Assembly (NCBI GenBank): GCA_002346475.1
Contig: DDZV01000015.1
Span: 87,118 to 151,117, forward strand
Direction of reading: 5' to 3'
DNA length: 64,000 nucleotides
Source: Acidobacteria bacterium UBA2999
GTDB taxonomy: Bacteria > Acidobacteriota > Vicinamibacteria > Vicinamibacterales > UBA2999
The notes under the pieces were generated by a model. The model had not been told where the DNA came from. It did not search any database and saw nothing but the letters and a program-made list of their open reading frames with translations. Every line of letters begins with the position of its first letter. Within the stretch, counting starts at the first letter, position 1. Positions 25,974 through 35,285 of this stretch are shown here, piece after piece. The position numbers and the translations under genes are program-made.

Positions 25974-26044
25974 TATTTATATATATAATTTAGTATTATT
26001 TAAGTTGATATTTATAGTGATTTTAGTCGTATTTTAATATTTTT
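25974..26044. promoter_or_regulatory. Extremely AT-rich divergent modA/regulator promoter with a TTATATATATAA palindrome
   Basis: Only 8 of 71 bases are G or C. A perfect 12-bp palindrome TTATATATATAA occupies 25977-25988, just upstream of modA. TATAT half-sites recall known molybdate-regulator operators, so this is a candidate binding site for the HTH-Mop protein. In such AT-rich DNA a palindrome may also be chance. Neither gene has a clear Shine-Dalgarno. Confidence 0.4.
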
Positions 26045-26461
26045 ATGAATCTACTCACTGCTCGTCTCGCGGCCAAGGAACTCGGGGTGGGCTATTCCAC
26101 TCTGAAACAATGGATTTATAAGGGTGCGATTCGGACTACGACTACCAACGGTGGGCACTATCGAATTGCCAAATCTGAGGTCGAACGCCTGCTCAGCAAC
26201 CAGGGAAACCGAGTAAAACAGACACAGCAACATAAAATGCCTGGGGAGTCGGTCCCTATTAGCAGTCGGAATCAAGTTCGAGGCATTGTAGAGGAAGTAC
26301 GAATTGAAGGTTTGCTAGCACAAGTGCAGCTCCGCGTCGGGGAGCAATCTCTGACAGCTGTCATCACACGGGATGCTGCCGAAGAGCTAAAGCTGGCACA
26401 AGGACAGACTGCCCTCGCAATTATTAAGGCCACTGAAGTGATGATTGCCCGTAATCCCTAA
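26045..26461 (+). CDS. HTH-Mop molybdate-responsive regulator
   Basis: 138 aa in two domains. Residues 1-50 are an excisionase/MerR-like HTH (LTARLAAKELGVGYSTLKQWIYKGAI, then GGHYRIAKSEVERLL). Residues 72-136 are a single Mop/TOBE molybdate-binding domain (RNQVRGIVEEVRIEGLLAQVQL ... LTAVITRDAAEEL ... GQTALAIIKATEVMIA). It is divergent from modABC and likely senses molybdate and controls that operon. This differs from canonical ModE, which has a longer LysR-type HTH and two Mop domains. Confidence 0.82.
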   Translation: MNLLTARLAAKELGVGYSTLKQWIYKGAIRTTTTNGGHYRIAKSEVERLLSNQGNRVKQTQQHKMPGESVPISSRNQVRGIVEEVRIEGLLAQVQLRVGEQSLTAVITRDAAEELKLAQGQTALAIIKATEVMIARNP

Positions 26462-26524
26462 ACATTTGGGGAAACATGACAAACTTGCACCAACACCCCA
26501 TCCTGAAGTAACTTGTATACAGAA

Positions 26525-26587
26525 ATGAATTCAAATCCTCTTCGCACGCATCGTCACGATCACCACAGCCATCGGGCTGTTCGGTAG
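26525..26587 (+). CDS. hisL: Histidine-rich leader peptide of the his operon
   Basis: A 20-residue open frame from ATG at 26525 to TAG at 26587 has His at codons 9, 11, 13, 14 and 16 (five of eight consecutive residues from 9 to 16). It lies 150 bp upstream of hisI and is followed by a terminator. This is the arrangement of a his attenuator: starvation for charged tRNA-His would stall the ribosome here. A hairpin ACAGCC-ATCG-GGCTGT (26565-26580) covers the last His codons and can serve as the pause hairpin. I could not define the antiterminator uniquely; GGGC 26587-26590 can pair with GCCC 26641-26644 of the terminator arm. Confidence 0.85.
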   Translation: MNSNPLRTHRHDHHSHRAVR

Positions 26588-26641
26588 GGCAGCGCGCGTG
26601 AAGGATTAGATTAGTTCCGTACTCTCAGCGCATTAAAGTGG

Positions 26642-26670
26642 CCCCGCCGAAATTGCAGGCGGGGTTTTTT
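26642..26670 (+). terminator. his operon attenuator terminator
   Basis: CCCCGCC (26642-26648) and GGCGGGG (26658-26664) form a perfect 7-bp GC stem with a 9-nt loop, followed by TTTTTT (26665-26670). It is located between the His-rich leader peptide and hisI, so it works as an attenuator rather than the end of a gene. Confidence 0.92.
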
Positions 26671-26736
26671 GTTGTACCGACAAGTCTTGGCAATCAAGTT
26701 TGATGGAATTAACGAACGCCTTGCTTGAGAAATTAG

Positions 26737-27060
26737 ATGATGCTTATGGATTTTACAAAATTAGATGGTCTCATTCCTGCGGTAGTGCAGGACCACGAAT
26801 CGAGCGAAGTGCTTATGGTTGGCTTCATGAACCAAGAGGCTTGGGAAACCACACAACGTACTCGCTTCGTAACTTTTTTTAGTCGCACCCGGGAAACACT
26901 ATGGACCAAGGGTGAGACATCCGGTAACCGGCTCGCCGTACGTGAACTGTTAATCGACTGCGATGAAGATACCGTGCTCATCAAAGCCGAACGACAAGGT
27001 GATGGGAATGTTTGCCACACAGGTGAACGCACCTGCTTTTTTCAGAAGGTGACACTGTGA
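26737..27060 (+). CDS. hisI: Phosphoribosyl-AMP cyclohydrolase
   Basis: 107 aa, the monofunctional cyclohydrolase opening the adenine ring of PR-AMP in histidine synthesis. The zinc/magnesium motif region [15 protein letters not shown] and [13 protein letters not shown] (Cys and His ligands) is clear. It is the first gene of the operon after the attenuator and overlaps hisG by GTGA. ATG codons at 26737, 26740 and 26746 compete as starts. No fused or separate HisE (PR-ATP pyrophosphohydrolase) is present in this operon. Confidence 0.95.
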   Translation: MMLMDFTKLDGLIPAVVQDHESSEVLMVGFMNQEAWETTQRTRFVTFFSRTRETLWTKGETSGNRLAVRELLIDCDEDTVLIKAERQGDGNVCHTGERTCFFQKVTL

Positions 27061-27944
27061 AACTACGACTAGGTATCCCCAAAGGCTCTTTGCAGGAGTC
27101 AACTATTCAGCTCTTCGGGCGCGCGGGTTTTAATGTGTACGTTGGTTCGCGTTCGTACTTTCCAACAATCGATGATCCAGAGATCGAATGTATGTTGATT
27201 CGAGCACAGGAGATGGCTCGATATGTTTGTGATGGTGTGCTCGATGCCGGGCTAACTGGCCAAGATTGGATCGCGGAACACCAGCTAAGCGGAAAAACCA
27301 AGGTCTCGCTATCATCAATTGTTGACCTCGTATACGCAAAACAGAGTTTTGGGAAAGTGCGCTGGGTACTTGCTGCGCCAGAAGACTCCAAGTTCAAGAC
27401 ACCTAAGGACTTGAAAGGCGCAACCATCGCCACAGAGCTCGTACGTGTCACACAAGGTTATTTTGATCAGCTCTCAGTACCAGTCAACGTAGAGTTTTCA
27501 TGGGGTGCCACAGAGGTTAAACCACCTGTGCTTGCTGACGCGATTGTTGAGGCCACAGAAACTGGTTCCACGCTCAAAGCGAACCGTTTGCGCATTCTTG
27601 ACACTGTAATGGAATCAAATACACAGCTGGTAGCAAACGATATTGCACTAGCAGACACGTGGAAACGAACAAAGATTGAGAACATTGCATTGCTGTTGCA
27701 GGCTGCCATTGAGGCGCAAGGACGCGTGGGACTCATGCTCAACGTGCGCCGCGAGGAACTAGATACCATTTTGAATCTACTTCCGGCGCTTCAGCGTCCC
27801 ACAATTTCACCACTGAGCGATTCTGACTGGGTAGCAATTAATACTATTGTTGAAGAGCACACAGTGCGCGATTTAATTCCTAAACTGCGACTAGCAAATG
27901 CCCAAGGTATTGTGGAATATCCGCTCAATAAAATTGTAATTTAG
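27057..27944 (+). CDS. hisG: ATP phosphoribosyltransferase (long form, HisG-L)
   Basis: 295 aa, catalysing the first step of histidine synthesis. The N-terminus [12 protein letters not shown], the motif GLTGQDW and the phosphate-binding stretch [12 protein letters not shown] match the family. The length and the C-terminal approximately 75-residue ACT-like regulatory domain (from about VGLMLNV onward) indicate the long, histidine-feedback-inhibited form needing no HisZ. GTG start coupled to the hisI stop. Confidence 0.94.
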   Translation: MKLRLGIPKGSLQESTIQLFGRAGFNVYVGSRSYFPTIDDPEIECMLIRAQEMARYVCDGVLDAGLTGQDWIAEHQLSGKTKVSLSSIVDLVYAKQSFGKVRWVLAAPEDSKFKTPKDLKGATIATELVRVTQGYFDQLSVPVNVEFSWGATEVKPPVLADAIVEATETGSTLKANRLRILDTVMESNTQLVANDIALADTWKRTKIENIALLLQAAIEAQGRVGLMLNVRREELDTILNLLPALQRPTISPLSDSDWVAINTIVEEHTVRDLIPKLRLANAQGIVEYPLNKIVI

Positions 27945-27996
27945 GAACTCTAGGTTAAATGTCATGAATCAACGAACTACAGTGTCAGTTTCTTAA

Positions 27997-29283
27997 TTGA
28001 GTAAAGTGCTAAAAACCATTAAAGCAAGCAACCGCCGGGCTGTTGCGTCACTGCTAACACACACCCGAACACGAAGTGCGACAACAGAACGGCGTGTTGC
28101 CAAGATCGTGGGTGATGTGCGTCGCAAAGGAGATATAGCGTTAACTAAGTACGTACGTACGCTTGATTATCTTGAGGGTCCACTGGAAATCACAGCTGAA
28201 GAAGTACGTGACGGAGCTAGTCGTGTGGATCCCAAAGTTCAAAAAGCCTTGCGAACCGCTACTAAGCACATTAAACGAATAGCTCGGAAGCAACTCCCAC
28301 GTGGCTGGCAAACCAAAGTGGCGCCAGGTATTACTGTTGAACAACGGGTTCTGCCTTTGGACCGTGTCGGCTGTTACGTGCCTGGAGGTCGCTTCCCGCT
28401 TCCTTCCTCTCTTTTAATGACTGTGATACCAGCCCAAATTGCTGGCGTACAAGAAATCATCGTTGCCTGTCCACGACCAGAACCTATTGTGTTCGCAGCT
28501 GCACTCGAAGCAGGTGTCACTCGTCTTTTTCGAATGGGTGGCGCTCAAGCAATTGCTGCACTGGCTTACGGTACGGAAACCGTACCGCGCGTTGATAAAA
28601 TTGTGGGACCAGGAAACCGCTGGGTTGCTGCTGCCAAGGCACTTGTGTCAGTAGACTGTGGTATTGATTTCTACGCAGGACCAACTGAGATTGTTATTGT
28701 AGCTACACGGGGTCCAGCCGCATGGATTGCTGCCGATCTTATTGCGCAGGCTGAGCATGACCCAGACTCACGCGCCATTCTTATTACACCAAATCGGGCT
28801 CTAGCAGTGCGCGTAGCTGCAGCCGTGGATGTTCAATTAGATGTTTCTTCTAGTATTGCTAGACGGGCTTTAAAAAACCGTGGCGGAATTATCATCACAG
28901 CAACAACCGCTGAGGCAGTTGCGCTCGCTAATGCCGCTGTCGCTGAACACCTAGTAGTAGATTCTGAGTCATTAGCGAAACAGGTACAGTGTGCTGGATC
29001 GCTCTTTGTTGGACCCTGGTCCGCACAAGTCGCTGGAGATTATGCAATTGGATCAAACCACGTACTGCCAACAGCGGGTGCAGCGCGGGGACGTGGAGGA
29101 CTATCCACTGCGGATTTCGTTCGACAATTTACCGTTCAACGGATGACCCAACAAGGATTACGGGGCATTGCCGATACAGCAGTAACCCTAGCTCGTGCTG
29201 AAGGCTTGGATGCACACGCAGCTTCGATTGACATTCGCAGACGGCCTCAGTCAGTACGACCGAGAACAGGAACCCTCAAATGA
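27997..29283 (+). CDS. hisD: Histidinol dehydrogenase
   Basis: 428-aa zinc enzyme oxidising histidinol to histidine in two NAD-dependent steps. Typical motifs are RVGCYVPGGR-like DRVGCYVPGGRFPLPS, VDKIVGPGNRWVAAAK, DFYAGPTEI, IAQAEHDPDS, and the C-terminal AGDYAIGSNHVLPT. The 52-bp gap after hisG and the unusual start (TTG at 27997, or GTG at 28006) make the N-terminus uncertain by three residues. Overlaps hisC by 4 bp. Confidence 0.95.
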   Translation: MSKVLKTIKASNRRAVASLLTHTRTRSATTERRVAKIVGDVRRKGDIALTKYVRTLDYLEGPLEITAEEVRDGASRVDPKVQKALRTATKHIKRIARKQLPRGWQTKVAPGITVEQRVLPLDRVGCYVPGGRFPLPSSLLMTVIPAQIAGVQEIIVACPRPEPIVFAAALEAGVTRLFRMGGAQAIAALAYGTETVPRVDKIVGPGNRWVAAAKALVSVDCGIDFYAGPTEIVIVATRGPAAWIAADLIAQAEHDPDSRAILITPNRALAVRVAAAVDVQLDVSSSIARRALKNRGGIIITATTAEAVALANAAVAEHLVVDSESLAKQVQCAGSLFVGPWSAQVAGDYAIGSNHVLPTAGAARGRGGLSTADFVRQFTVQRMTQQGLRGIADTAVTLARAEGLDAHAASIDIRRRPQSVRPRTGTLK

Positions 29284-30335
29284 AGATCCAAGGTGTTCCC
29301 AATCCCGGCGATGGCCTCCGTCTGCATCTTAACGAAAACACTGGCGGGTGCTCCCCAAGGGTCATTGAAGCTATACGGACACTGACTCCTACGGATATTT
29401 CTGCGTACCCAGACTACAAAAAGGCCGTATTAACATGTGCGGAATATTTTCAAGTCAATCCGGAAGAATTGTTGCTCACAAACGGTCTGGATGAAGGCAT
29501 CCTGATGGTGGCCTTGGCTAATTTCGGGCGCGCTTACGATCCTGAACAAGAAGCTATAATCCCCGTGCCAGCGTTTGATCCTTACCTGACAGCGACTGCT
29601 GCGGTTGGTGCCAAGGTCATACGTGTACCCCCAGGACCGAACTTTGCGTTTCCTGTTGACGAGGTAATCACTGCAATTTCTGCAAAAACACGTTTAATAT
29701 TCCTCAATACGCCAAACAACCCAACTGGCCAGATTATTCCTCACCAGATCATACGCCGTGTTATCGATGCTGCACCACAAGCTACAGTGCTAGTGGATGA
29801 AGCCTACGTCGAATTTGCAAATGGAAGTTTTTTAGACGAACTATCTCAGCACTCAAATGTTGTGCTCGGTCGAACTTTCTCAAAAGCGTACGGCATGGCA
29901 GGCATGCGTATTGGTTGCCTAATAGCAAAACCAGAGACGATCGATCCAATTCGTAAAGTCATCCCAATTTTCAATATGAACGTAGTTGCCATCACTGCTA
30001 TGCAAGCAGCTGTCAAAGACCAAAGCTTCTTGCCAGCATACACCGCAGAGGTCAAAGAATCTCGTCAACGTTTATACGAAGCATGTCGTCGGCTCGATCT
30101 TGAATATTGGGAAAGCTCAGCTAATTTCGTGTTGGTTCGCGTTGGCAAGCTTGCTCCCAAAGTAGTAGCAACACTAGACACACGTGGAATCCATGTCCGC
30201 GATCGATCACAAGATCCGTATAGTCCTGGGTGTATCCGGATCACGGCTGGCGTTCTTTCACACACTGACGAAGCAATTAAAGCCCTTGAAGCAAATGTTT
30301 CAAGTGGCCTTATAGAGACACGAGGAGCCCTATGA
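29280..30335 (+). CDS. hisC: Histidinol-phosphate aminotransferase
   Basis: 351-aa class I/II PLP aminotransferase. It has [18 protein letters not shown] at the N-terminus, [20 protein letters not shown], and the PLP lysine in [16 protein letters not shown]. It converts imidazole-acetol phosphate to histidinol phosphate. ATGA overlaps with hisD upstream and hisB downstream show tight coupling. Confidence 0.93.
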   Translation: MKIQGVPNPGDGLRLHLNENTGGCSPRVIEAIRTLTPTDISAYPDYKKAVLTCAEYFQVNPEELLLTNGLDEGILMVALANFGRAYDPEQEAIIPVPAFDPYLTATAAVGAKVIRVPPGPNFAFPVDEVITAISAKTRLIFLNTPNNPTGQIIPHQIIRRVIDAAPQATVLVDEAYVEFANGSFLDELSQHSNVVLGRTFSKAYGMAGMRIGCLIAKPETIDPIRKVIPIFNMNVVAITAMQAAVKDQSFLPAYTAEVKESRQRLYEACRRLDLEYWESSANFVLVRVGKLAPKVVATLDTRGIHVRDRSQDPYSPGCIRITAGVLSHTDEAIKALEANVSSGLIETRGAL

Positions 30336-30982
30336 CACCGCCCCGAACTACCCGCGGTAAAGTTGGTCAAAAAACCTTGCGCTCGAAAGACACTCAACGC
30401 AAAACTTTATTTAAGCGAGTTACAACTGAAACTCAAATCCAAGGCCACTTAGTCATTGACGGCTCTGGACTGTACAAGATCAATACCGGAATCAGATTTC
30501 TTGATCATATGCTTGAGTTATTTGCACGACATGGTGGCTTCGATCTCTCACTGCTGGCAACAGGAGATCTTGACGTTGATCAACATCACACAGTCGAAGA
30601 TATCGGAATTGTCCTTGGAGAAGCTACCTTGACCGCGCTTGGAAAGCGACGTGGTATTAATCGCGCAGGTTATTTTGTCATGCCGATGGATGAAACGCTG
30701 GCTGTTGCTGCAATTGATCTTGGTGGCCGGCCTCATGCAATTGTTAACCTAAAGTTACGCGTAAAACGTGTAGGCGACCTACAAGCAGAGCTAATTCATG
30801 ATTTCTTTGAAGGTTTTGCGATAGGCGCAAAAGCCAATGTGCATCTGAATATATTTTATGGGCGCTCAAGTCACCATCAAATCGAAGCTATTTTTAAAGC
30901 GTTCGCGCGTGCCTTACGTGTTGCTTGTGCGCGCGACCAGCGTTTAGCAAAGATGTTGCCGAGTACTAAAGGGCTTCTGTGA
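30332..30982 (+). CDS. hisB: Imidazoleglycerol-phosphate dehydratase
   Basis: 216-aa monofunctional IGP dehydratase; no histidinol-phosphatase domain is fused. The core carries [35 protein letters not shown] and [20 protein letters not shown], supplying the Mn-binding histidines. The first approximately 30 residues (Arg/Lys/Thr-rich) extend beyond the usual family start but begin at the ATG coupled to hisC. A histidinol-phosphate phosphatase must be encoded elsewhere. Confidence 0.95.
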   Translation: MTPPRTTRGKVGQKTLRSKDTQRKTLFKRVTTETQIQGHLVIDGSGLYKINTGIRFLDHMLELFARHGGFDLSLLATGDLDVDQHHTVEDIGIVLGEATLTALGKRRGINRAGYFVMPMDETLAVAAIDLGGRPHAIVNLKLRVKRVGDLQAELIHDFFEGFAIGAKANVHLNIFYGRSSHHQIEAIFKAFARALRVACARDQRLAKMLPSTKGLL

Positions 30983-31605
30983 TCTCCCTCATTGACTATC
31001 GGGCTGGCAACCTGACGTCTGTCCGAAAAGCTTTAACAGCGTTAGAAGCCAACTTTAGTATTCCAAACGACCCAGCTGAACTAACGAAAGCGCAAGGAAT
31101 TATCGTGCCTGGTGTTGGGCATTTCTCTGCTACTAAAACACTCGCTGGGGTCTGGCAAAGCGCGATCCTTGAACGTGTAGCAGCTGGGACACCGCTTCTC
31201 GGAATTTGTGTTGGGATGCAATGGCTTTTTGAGGGAAGCGATGAAGCCCCGAGTATTCCAGGACTTGGCGTAATGAAGGGTCGGTGTTTTCGACTGGTTG
31301 GCCAAAGTGACCGCCGCCTAAAAGTACCACACGTAGGATGGAACGTAATCCAGCCAGTCCCTGCTGCGCCAGGCCGACTTCTCAAAGGGGTCATGCCTGA
31401 CTCACAGGTGTACTTTACCCATTCGTACGCCTCGCCGATTACTGGTGACAGTGCGGCTATTACAACACACGGACAACCGTTTGCATCAGCCGTTGAACGC
31501 GAACATATCTTCGGAGTGCAGTTTCACCCAGAGAAGTCCAGTCAAACTGGTCTGCGTGTTCTAAAAAACTTCCTGGACGTGTGCCAGCAAAGAGAATCTA
31601 ACTGA
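30979..31605 (+). CDS. hisH: Imidazole glycerol phosphate synthase, glutamine amidotransferase subunit
   Basis: 208-aa class I glutaminase that feeds ammonia to HisF. The catalytic Cys lies in [13 protein letters not shown], and the His/Glu pair in [10 protein letters not shown]. The oxyanion segment VPGVGHF is present. GTG start overlaps the hisB stop; its TGA overlaps the hisF ATG (TGATG). Confidence 0.95.
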   Translation: MISLIDYRAGNLTSVRKALTALEANFSIPNDPAELTKAQGIIVPGVGHFSATKTLAGVWQSAILERVAAGTPLLGICVGMQWLFEGSDEAPSIPGLGVMKGRCFRLVGQSDRRLKVPHVGWNVIQPVPAAPGRLLKGVMPDSQVYFTHSYASPITGDSAAITTHGQPFASAVEREHIFGVQFHPEKSSQTGLRVLKNFLDVCQQRESN

Positions 31606-32360
31606 TGCTGTCTAAGCGCATAATTGCGTGTCTCGATGTGAGGGATGGAGAAGTTGTTAAGGGAGTGCAATTCCAGCAACTTAAACAGGCCGGCGATCCT
31701 GCAGAACTTGCACGCCGCTACAACGTGGATGGGATTGATGAAGTTGTGGTGCTAGACATTACAGCGACCCTCGAAGGGAGACAAGCCTTACTACAAACTA
31801 TTAATGCGGTTGCACACGAAATTTTCCTGCCTCTCACTGTCGGTGGAGGGATTAGGACTGAGGAAGATGCCGCTGCTGTAATTAACGCAGGGGCAGATAA
31901 AGTTAGCTTGAATACAGCTGCATTACAAAACCCTCTGCTGATTTCAAATTTGGCACAGCGGTACGGAAGCCAGGCAGTTATTGTAGCTATTGATGCAAAA
32001 CGACAAAACGATCACTTTGCGGTGTACGTCAGAAGTGGGCAAACTGATGCGGAACGAGACGCCGTTGATTGGGCCAGTGAAGCAGAACGATGTGGCGCTG
32101 GAGAAATTTTACTGACATCCATGGATCGTGACGGAACACGGGCTGGATTTGATTGTGAGTTGACCGCAGCTGTTTCATCAGCAGTAAATATTCCAGTCAT
32201 TGCCTCTGGAGGTGCCGGAGGTTTCAGTGATTTTGCCGAGGTCTTTACAAGTGGCTACGCCGACGCTGCTCTCGCTGCATCTATTTTCCACTATGCAGAG
32301 TCGAGTGTTGCAGAACTAAAGCAATATCTACACAAACAACAGATTCCAGTTCGCCTGTAA
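31605..32360 (+). CDS. hisF: Imidazole glycerol phosphate synthase, cyclase subunit
   Basis: 251-aa TIM barrel. It begins [20 protein letters not shown] with the catalytic Asp of CLDV, and has VGGGIRT, GADKVSLNTAAL and SGGAGGFSDF phosphate-binding loops. Forms the synthase with HisH, producing IGP and AICAR. Lies 12 bp before hisA. Confidence 0.96.
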   Translation: MLSKRIIACLDVRDGEVVKGVQFQQLKQAGDPAELARRYNVDGIDEVVVLDITATLEGRQALLQTINAVAHEIFLPLTVGGGIRTEEDAAAVINAGADKVSLNTAALQNPLLISNLAQRYGSQAVIVAIDAKRQNDHFAVYVRSGQTDAERDAVDWASEAERCGAGEILLTSMDRDGTRAGFDCELTAAVSSAVNIPVIASGGAGGFSDFAEVFTSGYADAALAASIFHYAESSVAELKQYLHKQQIPVRL

Positions 32361-32372
32361 AATTATCTGTCA

Positions 32373-33062
32373 ATGCTAATTCCATCTATTGATCTTCAGG
32401 GTGGTCGCATCGTGCAACTGGTGCAAGGTCAAAAGCTCGCTCTTGAGACCACTAATACCGAACTGTGGATTCAACGATTTAAAAAGTTTCCCAAAGTCCA
32501 GCTGATTGATCTTGATGCAGCGATGGGAACAGGGTCTAACCTGAATTTAGCCAAGACTATCTCTCAGCGACTTCCATGCCGAATAGGTGGAGGGATTCGT
32601 ACTGTTGATCGTGCAGTTGACGTGCTGACCGCAGGTGCTCAAAAAATCATTGTTGGCTCTTCGCTTTTTCGTAATGGCCGTGTCGACGTTTCGTTTGCTC
32701 AAACACTCGCTGCAGCTGTGGGCACTGACCGAATAATTGCTGCGGTTGATAGCCGTGATGGTTATGTAGTCGTTCACGGGTGGAAAACGAAACTTGAAAT
32801 CAAAGCCGTGGATGCTGTTAAAGAACTTGAATCATTCTGCGCAGAGTTTCTGTACACACACGTAGATCTTGAAGGGCTCATGCAAGGAACCGACCTTGAT
32901 GCCGTGCGTGCCGTTAACCGTGCTACCCAGCGTAAGGTAACTGCTGCCGGAGGTATTACTACGCAGACAGAGATTAACCAGTTAGATGCCGAAGGGATCG
33001 ACGCTGTTGTTGGAATGGCCGTTTACACGGGAACACTAGCCTTGCCGGATCAACCACAGTGA
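32373..33062 (+). CDS. hisA: ProFAR isomerase
   Basis: 229-aa TIM barrel paralogous to HisF. It starts MLIPSIDLQGGRIVQLVQG, the HisA version of the motif with catalytic Asp in SIDLQ, then RIGGGIRTV, GAQKIIVGSSLF and AAGGIT. It isomerises ProFAR to PRFAR. Its stop overlaps the GTG of the MFS gene, tying that transporter to the his operon. Confidence 0.93.
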   Translation: MLIPSIDLQGGRIVQLVQGQKLALETTNTELWIQRFKKFPKVQLIDLDAAMGTGSNLNLAKTISQRLPCRIGGGIRTVDRAVDVLTAGAQKIIVGSSLFRNGRVDVSFAQTLAAAVGTDRIIAAVDSRDGYVVVHGWKTKLEIKAVDAVKELESFCAEFLYTHVDLEGLMQGTDLDAVRAVNRATQRKVTAAGGITTQTEINQLDAEGIDAVVGMAVYTGTLALPDQPQ

Positions 33063-34381
33063 GTGTATTGAAGCGTATTGGCCTAGCCAGACGCGATCTG
33101 CGCGCCTGGGCACTTTACGATTGTGCAAACTCAGCATTTAGCACCACAGTTATTACAGCAGTCTTTCCATTATTTTTTGCTAATTTTGTTGCTGCAAACC
33201 TAGAACCTGCCGTAGCTACTGCAAGATTTGCATTAGCCACAACAATTGCTGCATCCATCATCGCAGTGCTTGGCCCATTCCTTGGCGCTATTGCTGATTA
33301 CCGTTCAGAAAAGAAAAAACTGCTGGCCATATGCGTTGCCCTTGGGGTCACGGCAACAAGCCTAATGGTACTAATTGATGCTGGTGAGTGGCAATTCGCA
33401 ATAAGTCTTTTTATCGTGTCGAATATTGCTCTGGGTGCAAGTCTTATTTTCTATGATTCACTCCTGCCACATATCGCATCCTCTGATGAAATTGATCAAG
33501 TGTCGACCTCTGGGTTTGCACTTGGTTACTTAGGCGGAGGCGTACTCTTGTTGATTAATCTCGCCTGGATTCTGAGCCCAGCAACATTTGGACTCCCAGA
33601 TGTTACAGCTGCTATCAAACTCTCCTTTGCTAGTGTAGCTATTTGGTGGCTAGTCTTCTCAATTCCACTACTTCGCCACGTTCTAGAACCGGCAGGACTA
33701 CCAATACAGCACAGTGAAACCAGGCAACGCTCTAATGCTGAGATAACTTTGACCCGTGTTATCACTACGTTTAGAGAATTGCGGAACTTACGCAATCCGT
33801 TCTTGATGCTTTTGGCTTTTTTTCTGTATAACGACGGTGTCCAAACAATCATCAGAATGTCGGCGATTTATGGAGCTGAAATCGGTATTGGCACAAACGC
33901 ACAACTTGCAGCATTTGTCACTGTGCAGTTTGTTGGCATCCCATTTGCATTTTTGTTTGGCAAGTTCGCTAACCATGTCGGTCCAAAACTGGCCATTCTA
34001 GTTTCACTTGCTGTCTATACAGGTATCTGTGTGTTGGGATACTTTATGACAACAGCTTGGCATTTCTTCACCTTGGCCATACTTGTGGGGATGGTTCAAG
34101 GCGGTAGTCAGGCGCTAAGTCGTTCATTATTCGCACGAATGATCCCACGCTATAAATCCTCAGAATATTTCGGCTTCTTTAGCGTCTTTCAAAGACTCTC
34201 TGGAATCCTTGGTCCCGCTGTATTCGCAGCTGTGGTAACCGCGACTGGCTCAAGTCGACCAGCTGTCTTTGCTTTAATTGCTTTTTTTGCCGCGGGCGCT
34301 CTAGTGTTGTCACGTGTTAATGTTTTAGAAGGCGAGCAACAAGCCCGGGCCTTGGAATCCGTCGCTGAAAAATTACACTAA
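33059..34381 (+). CDS. MFS transporter, UMF1/Atg22-like
   Basis: 440-aa protein with about 12 membrane helices. The N-terminal segment LRAWALYDCANSAFSTTVITAVFPLFFANFVA is typical of the UMF1 (Atg22-like) branch of the major facilitator superfamily. Eukaryotic Atg22 exports amino acids from the vacuole; bacterial substrates are unknown. GTG start overlapping the hisA stop places it under the his attenuator, so amino-acid or histidine-related transport is an attractive inference. No obvious terminator follows. Confidence 0.82.
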   Translation: MSVLKRIGLARRDLRAWALYDCANSAFSTTVITAVFPLFFANFVAANLEPAVATARFALATTIAASIIAVLGPFLGAIADYRSEKKKLLAICVALGVTATSLMVLIDAGEWQFAISLFIVSNIALGASLIFYDSLLPHIASSDEIDQVSTSGFALGYLGGGVLLLINLAWILSPATFGLPDVTAAIKLSFASVAIWWLVFSIPLLRHVLEPAGLPIQHSETRQRSNAEITLTRVITTFRELRNLRNPFLMLLAFFLYNDGVQTIIRMSAIYGAEIGIGTNAQLAAFVTVQFVGIPFAFLFGKFANHVGPKLAILVSLAVYTGICVLGYFMTTAWHFFTLAILVGMVQGGSQALSRSLFARMIPRYKSSEYFGFFSVFQRLSGILGPAVFAAVVTATGSSRPAVFALIAFFAAGALVLSRVNVLEGEQQARALESVAEKLH

Positions 34382-34457
34382 TGAATTTGCGTCCTAAAAC
34401 CAGCGCGCTTAGATATGAGCAGGGCGATGCCAAGCGTAATACACTAAGATTTACGTG

Positions 34458-35285
34458 ATGTCTGAAACAGTAGCGTGCAAGAAGTTTTTTGATGGACTTA
34501 GTGAGATTGCTCTCATTCGGTCGATCAAACTCTACCGCCTAACACTCGATCCTATGCCCCGTGTACCTGTTTTACCATGCTTGGATCACGAGGCGATGTT
34601 ACATGAAGCCATTCCACGTCATGCTGCTGCTTACATAGAAGACCTCGCCTCTCACGATTTACACGAAGTTGTGTTTATTCCAGCGCGTAGTCTCATTGAA
34701 ATTGATATTGTTTCGACTCACGCAGAACACTCCACAGGTTCACGTGAACAATTAACACAAGATCTTCAAGAACGTTTTCCAAAATACCGAGTAAAAATAC
34801 ATGGGCCTTCTTACCTACGTGGCGATAAGCGGGTAATGAAAGCGTGCCGTGCACAAGTGTCGTTGCAAGACATCCTTAACAGCAACGATTTCGATCATCT
34901 TGCCCGGTCACTTGAACGTCTCAGAACCGTCGGTACTCTGATGGAAAAGGAATCACGCGTGGCGTCTTGGGGAGTACGAACACTGACCGGTCCTCTCCTG
35001 GCAGCTACCGGTTTTGTGATTTACAGTTTGCTTGGCACGCTAACACCACAGCTTGGAGACACTTGGGCACGGGGCTTGCAGTATTCCACCGTGGGTATTC
35101 TCGGAGGGGTTTTCTTATACTACGGTCTTAAAGCGGTTCACCTGACAGAAATGGCCAACCGTGTCTGGAAACGCGCGGCAGAGTATAGTCTTATTGTTTC
35201 GGAACGACGGCGCCTAAGGAATTCCCTGGACGAGACACCTGAATTAAAAAATAAGACTCTTAAGAAGTTGGCAGTAAACCCTTGA
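34458..35285 (+). CDS. Hypothetical membrane-anchored protein
   Basis: 275 aa, family not recognised. The N-terminal approximately 165 residues are soluble with an alpha/beta pattern. Two hydrophobic helices follow (about 172-195 GPLLAATGFVIYSLLG and 206-226 YSTVGILGGVFLYYGLKAV), then a basic, charged C-terminal tail. A GTG at 34455 is also in frame. A TACACT element at 34440-34445 may be the -10 promoter, leaving a very short leader. The 3' end overlaps the convergent otsAB gene by 26 bp. Confidence 0.6.
   Translation: MSETVACKKFFDGLSEIALIRSIKLYRLTLDPMPRVPVLPCLDHEAMLHEAIPRHAAAYIEDLASHDLHEVVFIPARSLIEIDIVSTHAEHSTGSREQLTQDLQERFPKYRVKIHGPSYLRGDKRVMKACRAQVSLQDILNSNDFDHLARSLERLRTVGTLMEKESRVASWGVRTLTGPLLAATGFVIYSLLGTLTPQLGDTWARGLQYSTVGILGGVFLYYGLKAVHLTEMANRVWKRAAEYSLIVSERRRLRNSLDETPELKNKTLKKLAVNP

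Noticed and set aside
26476..26511. A short frame with two His codons upstream of the his leader peptide
   Set aside because: Only 11 codons with two scattered His, no overlap with any hairpin; the frame at 26525 with five clustered His fits attenuation far better.
26700..26882. A 60-codon frame overlapping the start of hisI
   Set aside because: It is in a different frame from hisI, whose zinc-site motifs are unmistakable, and shows no conserved features.
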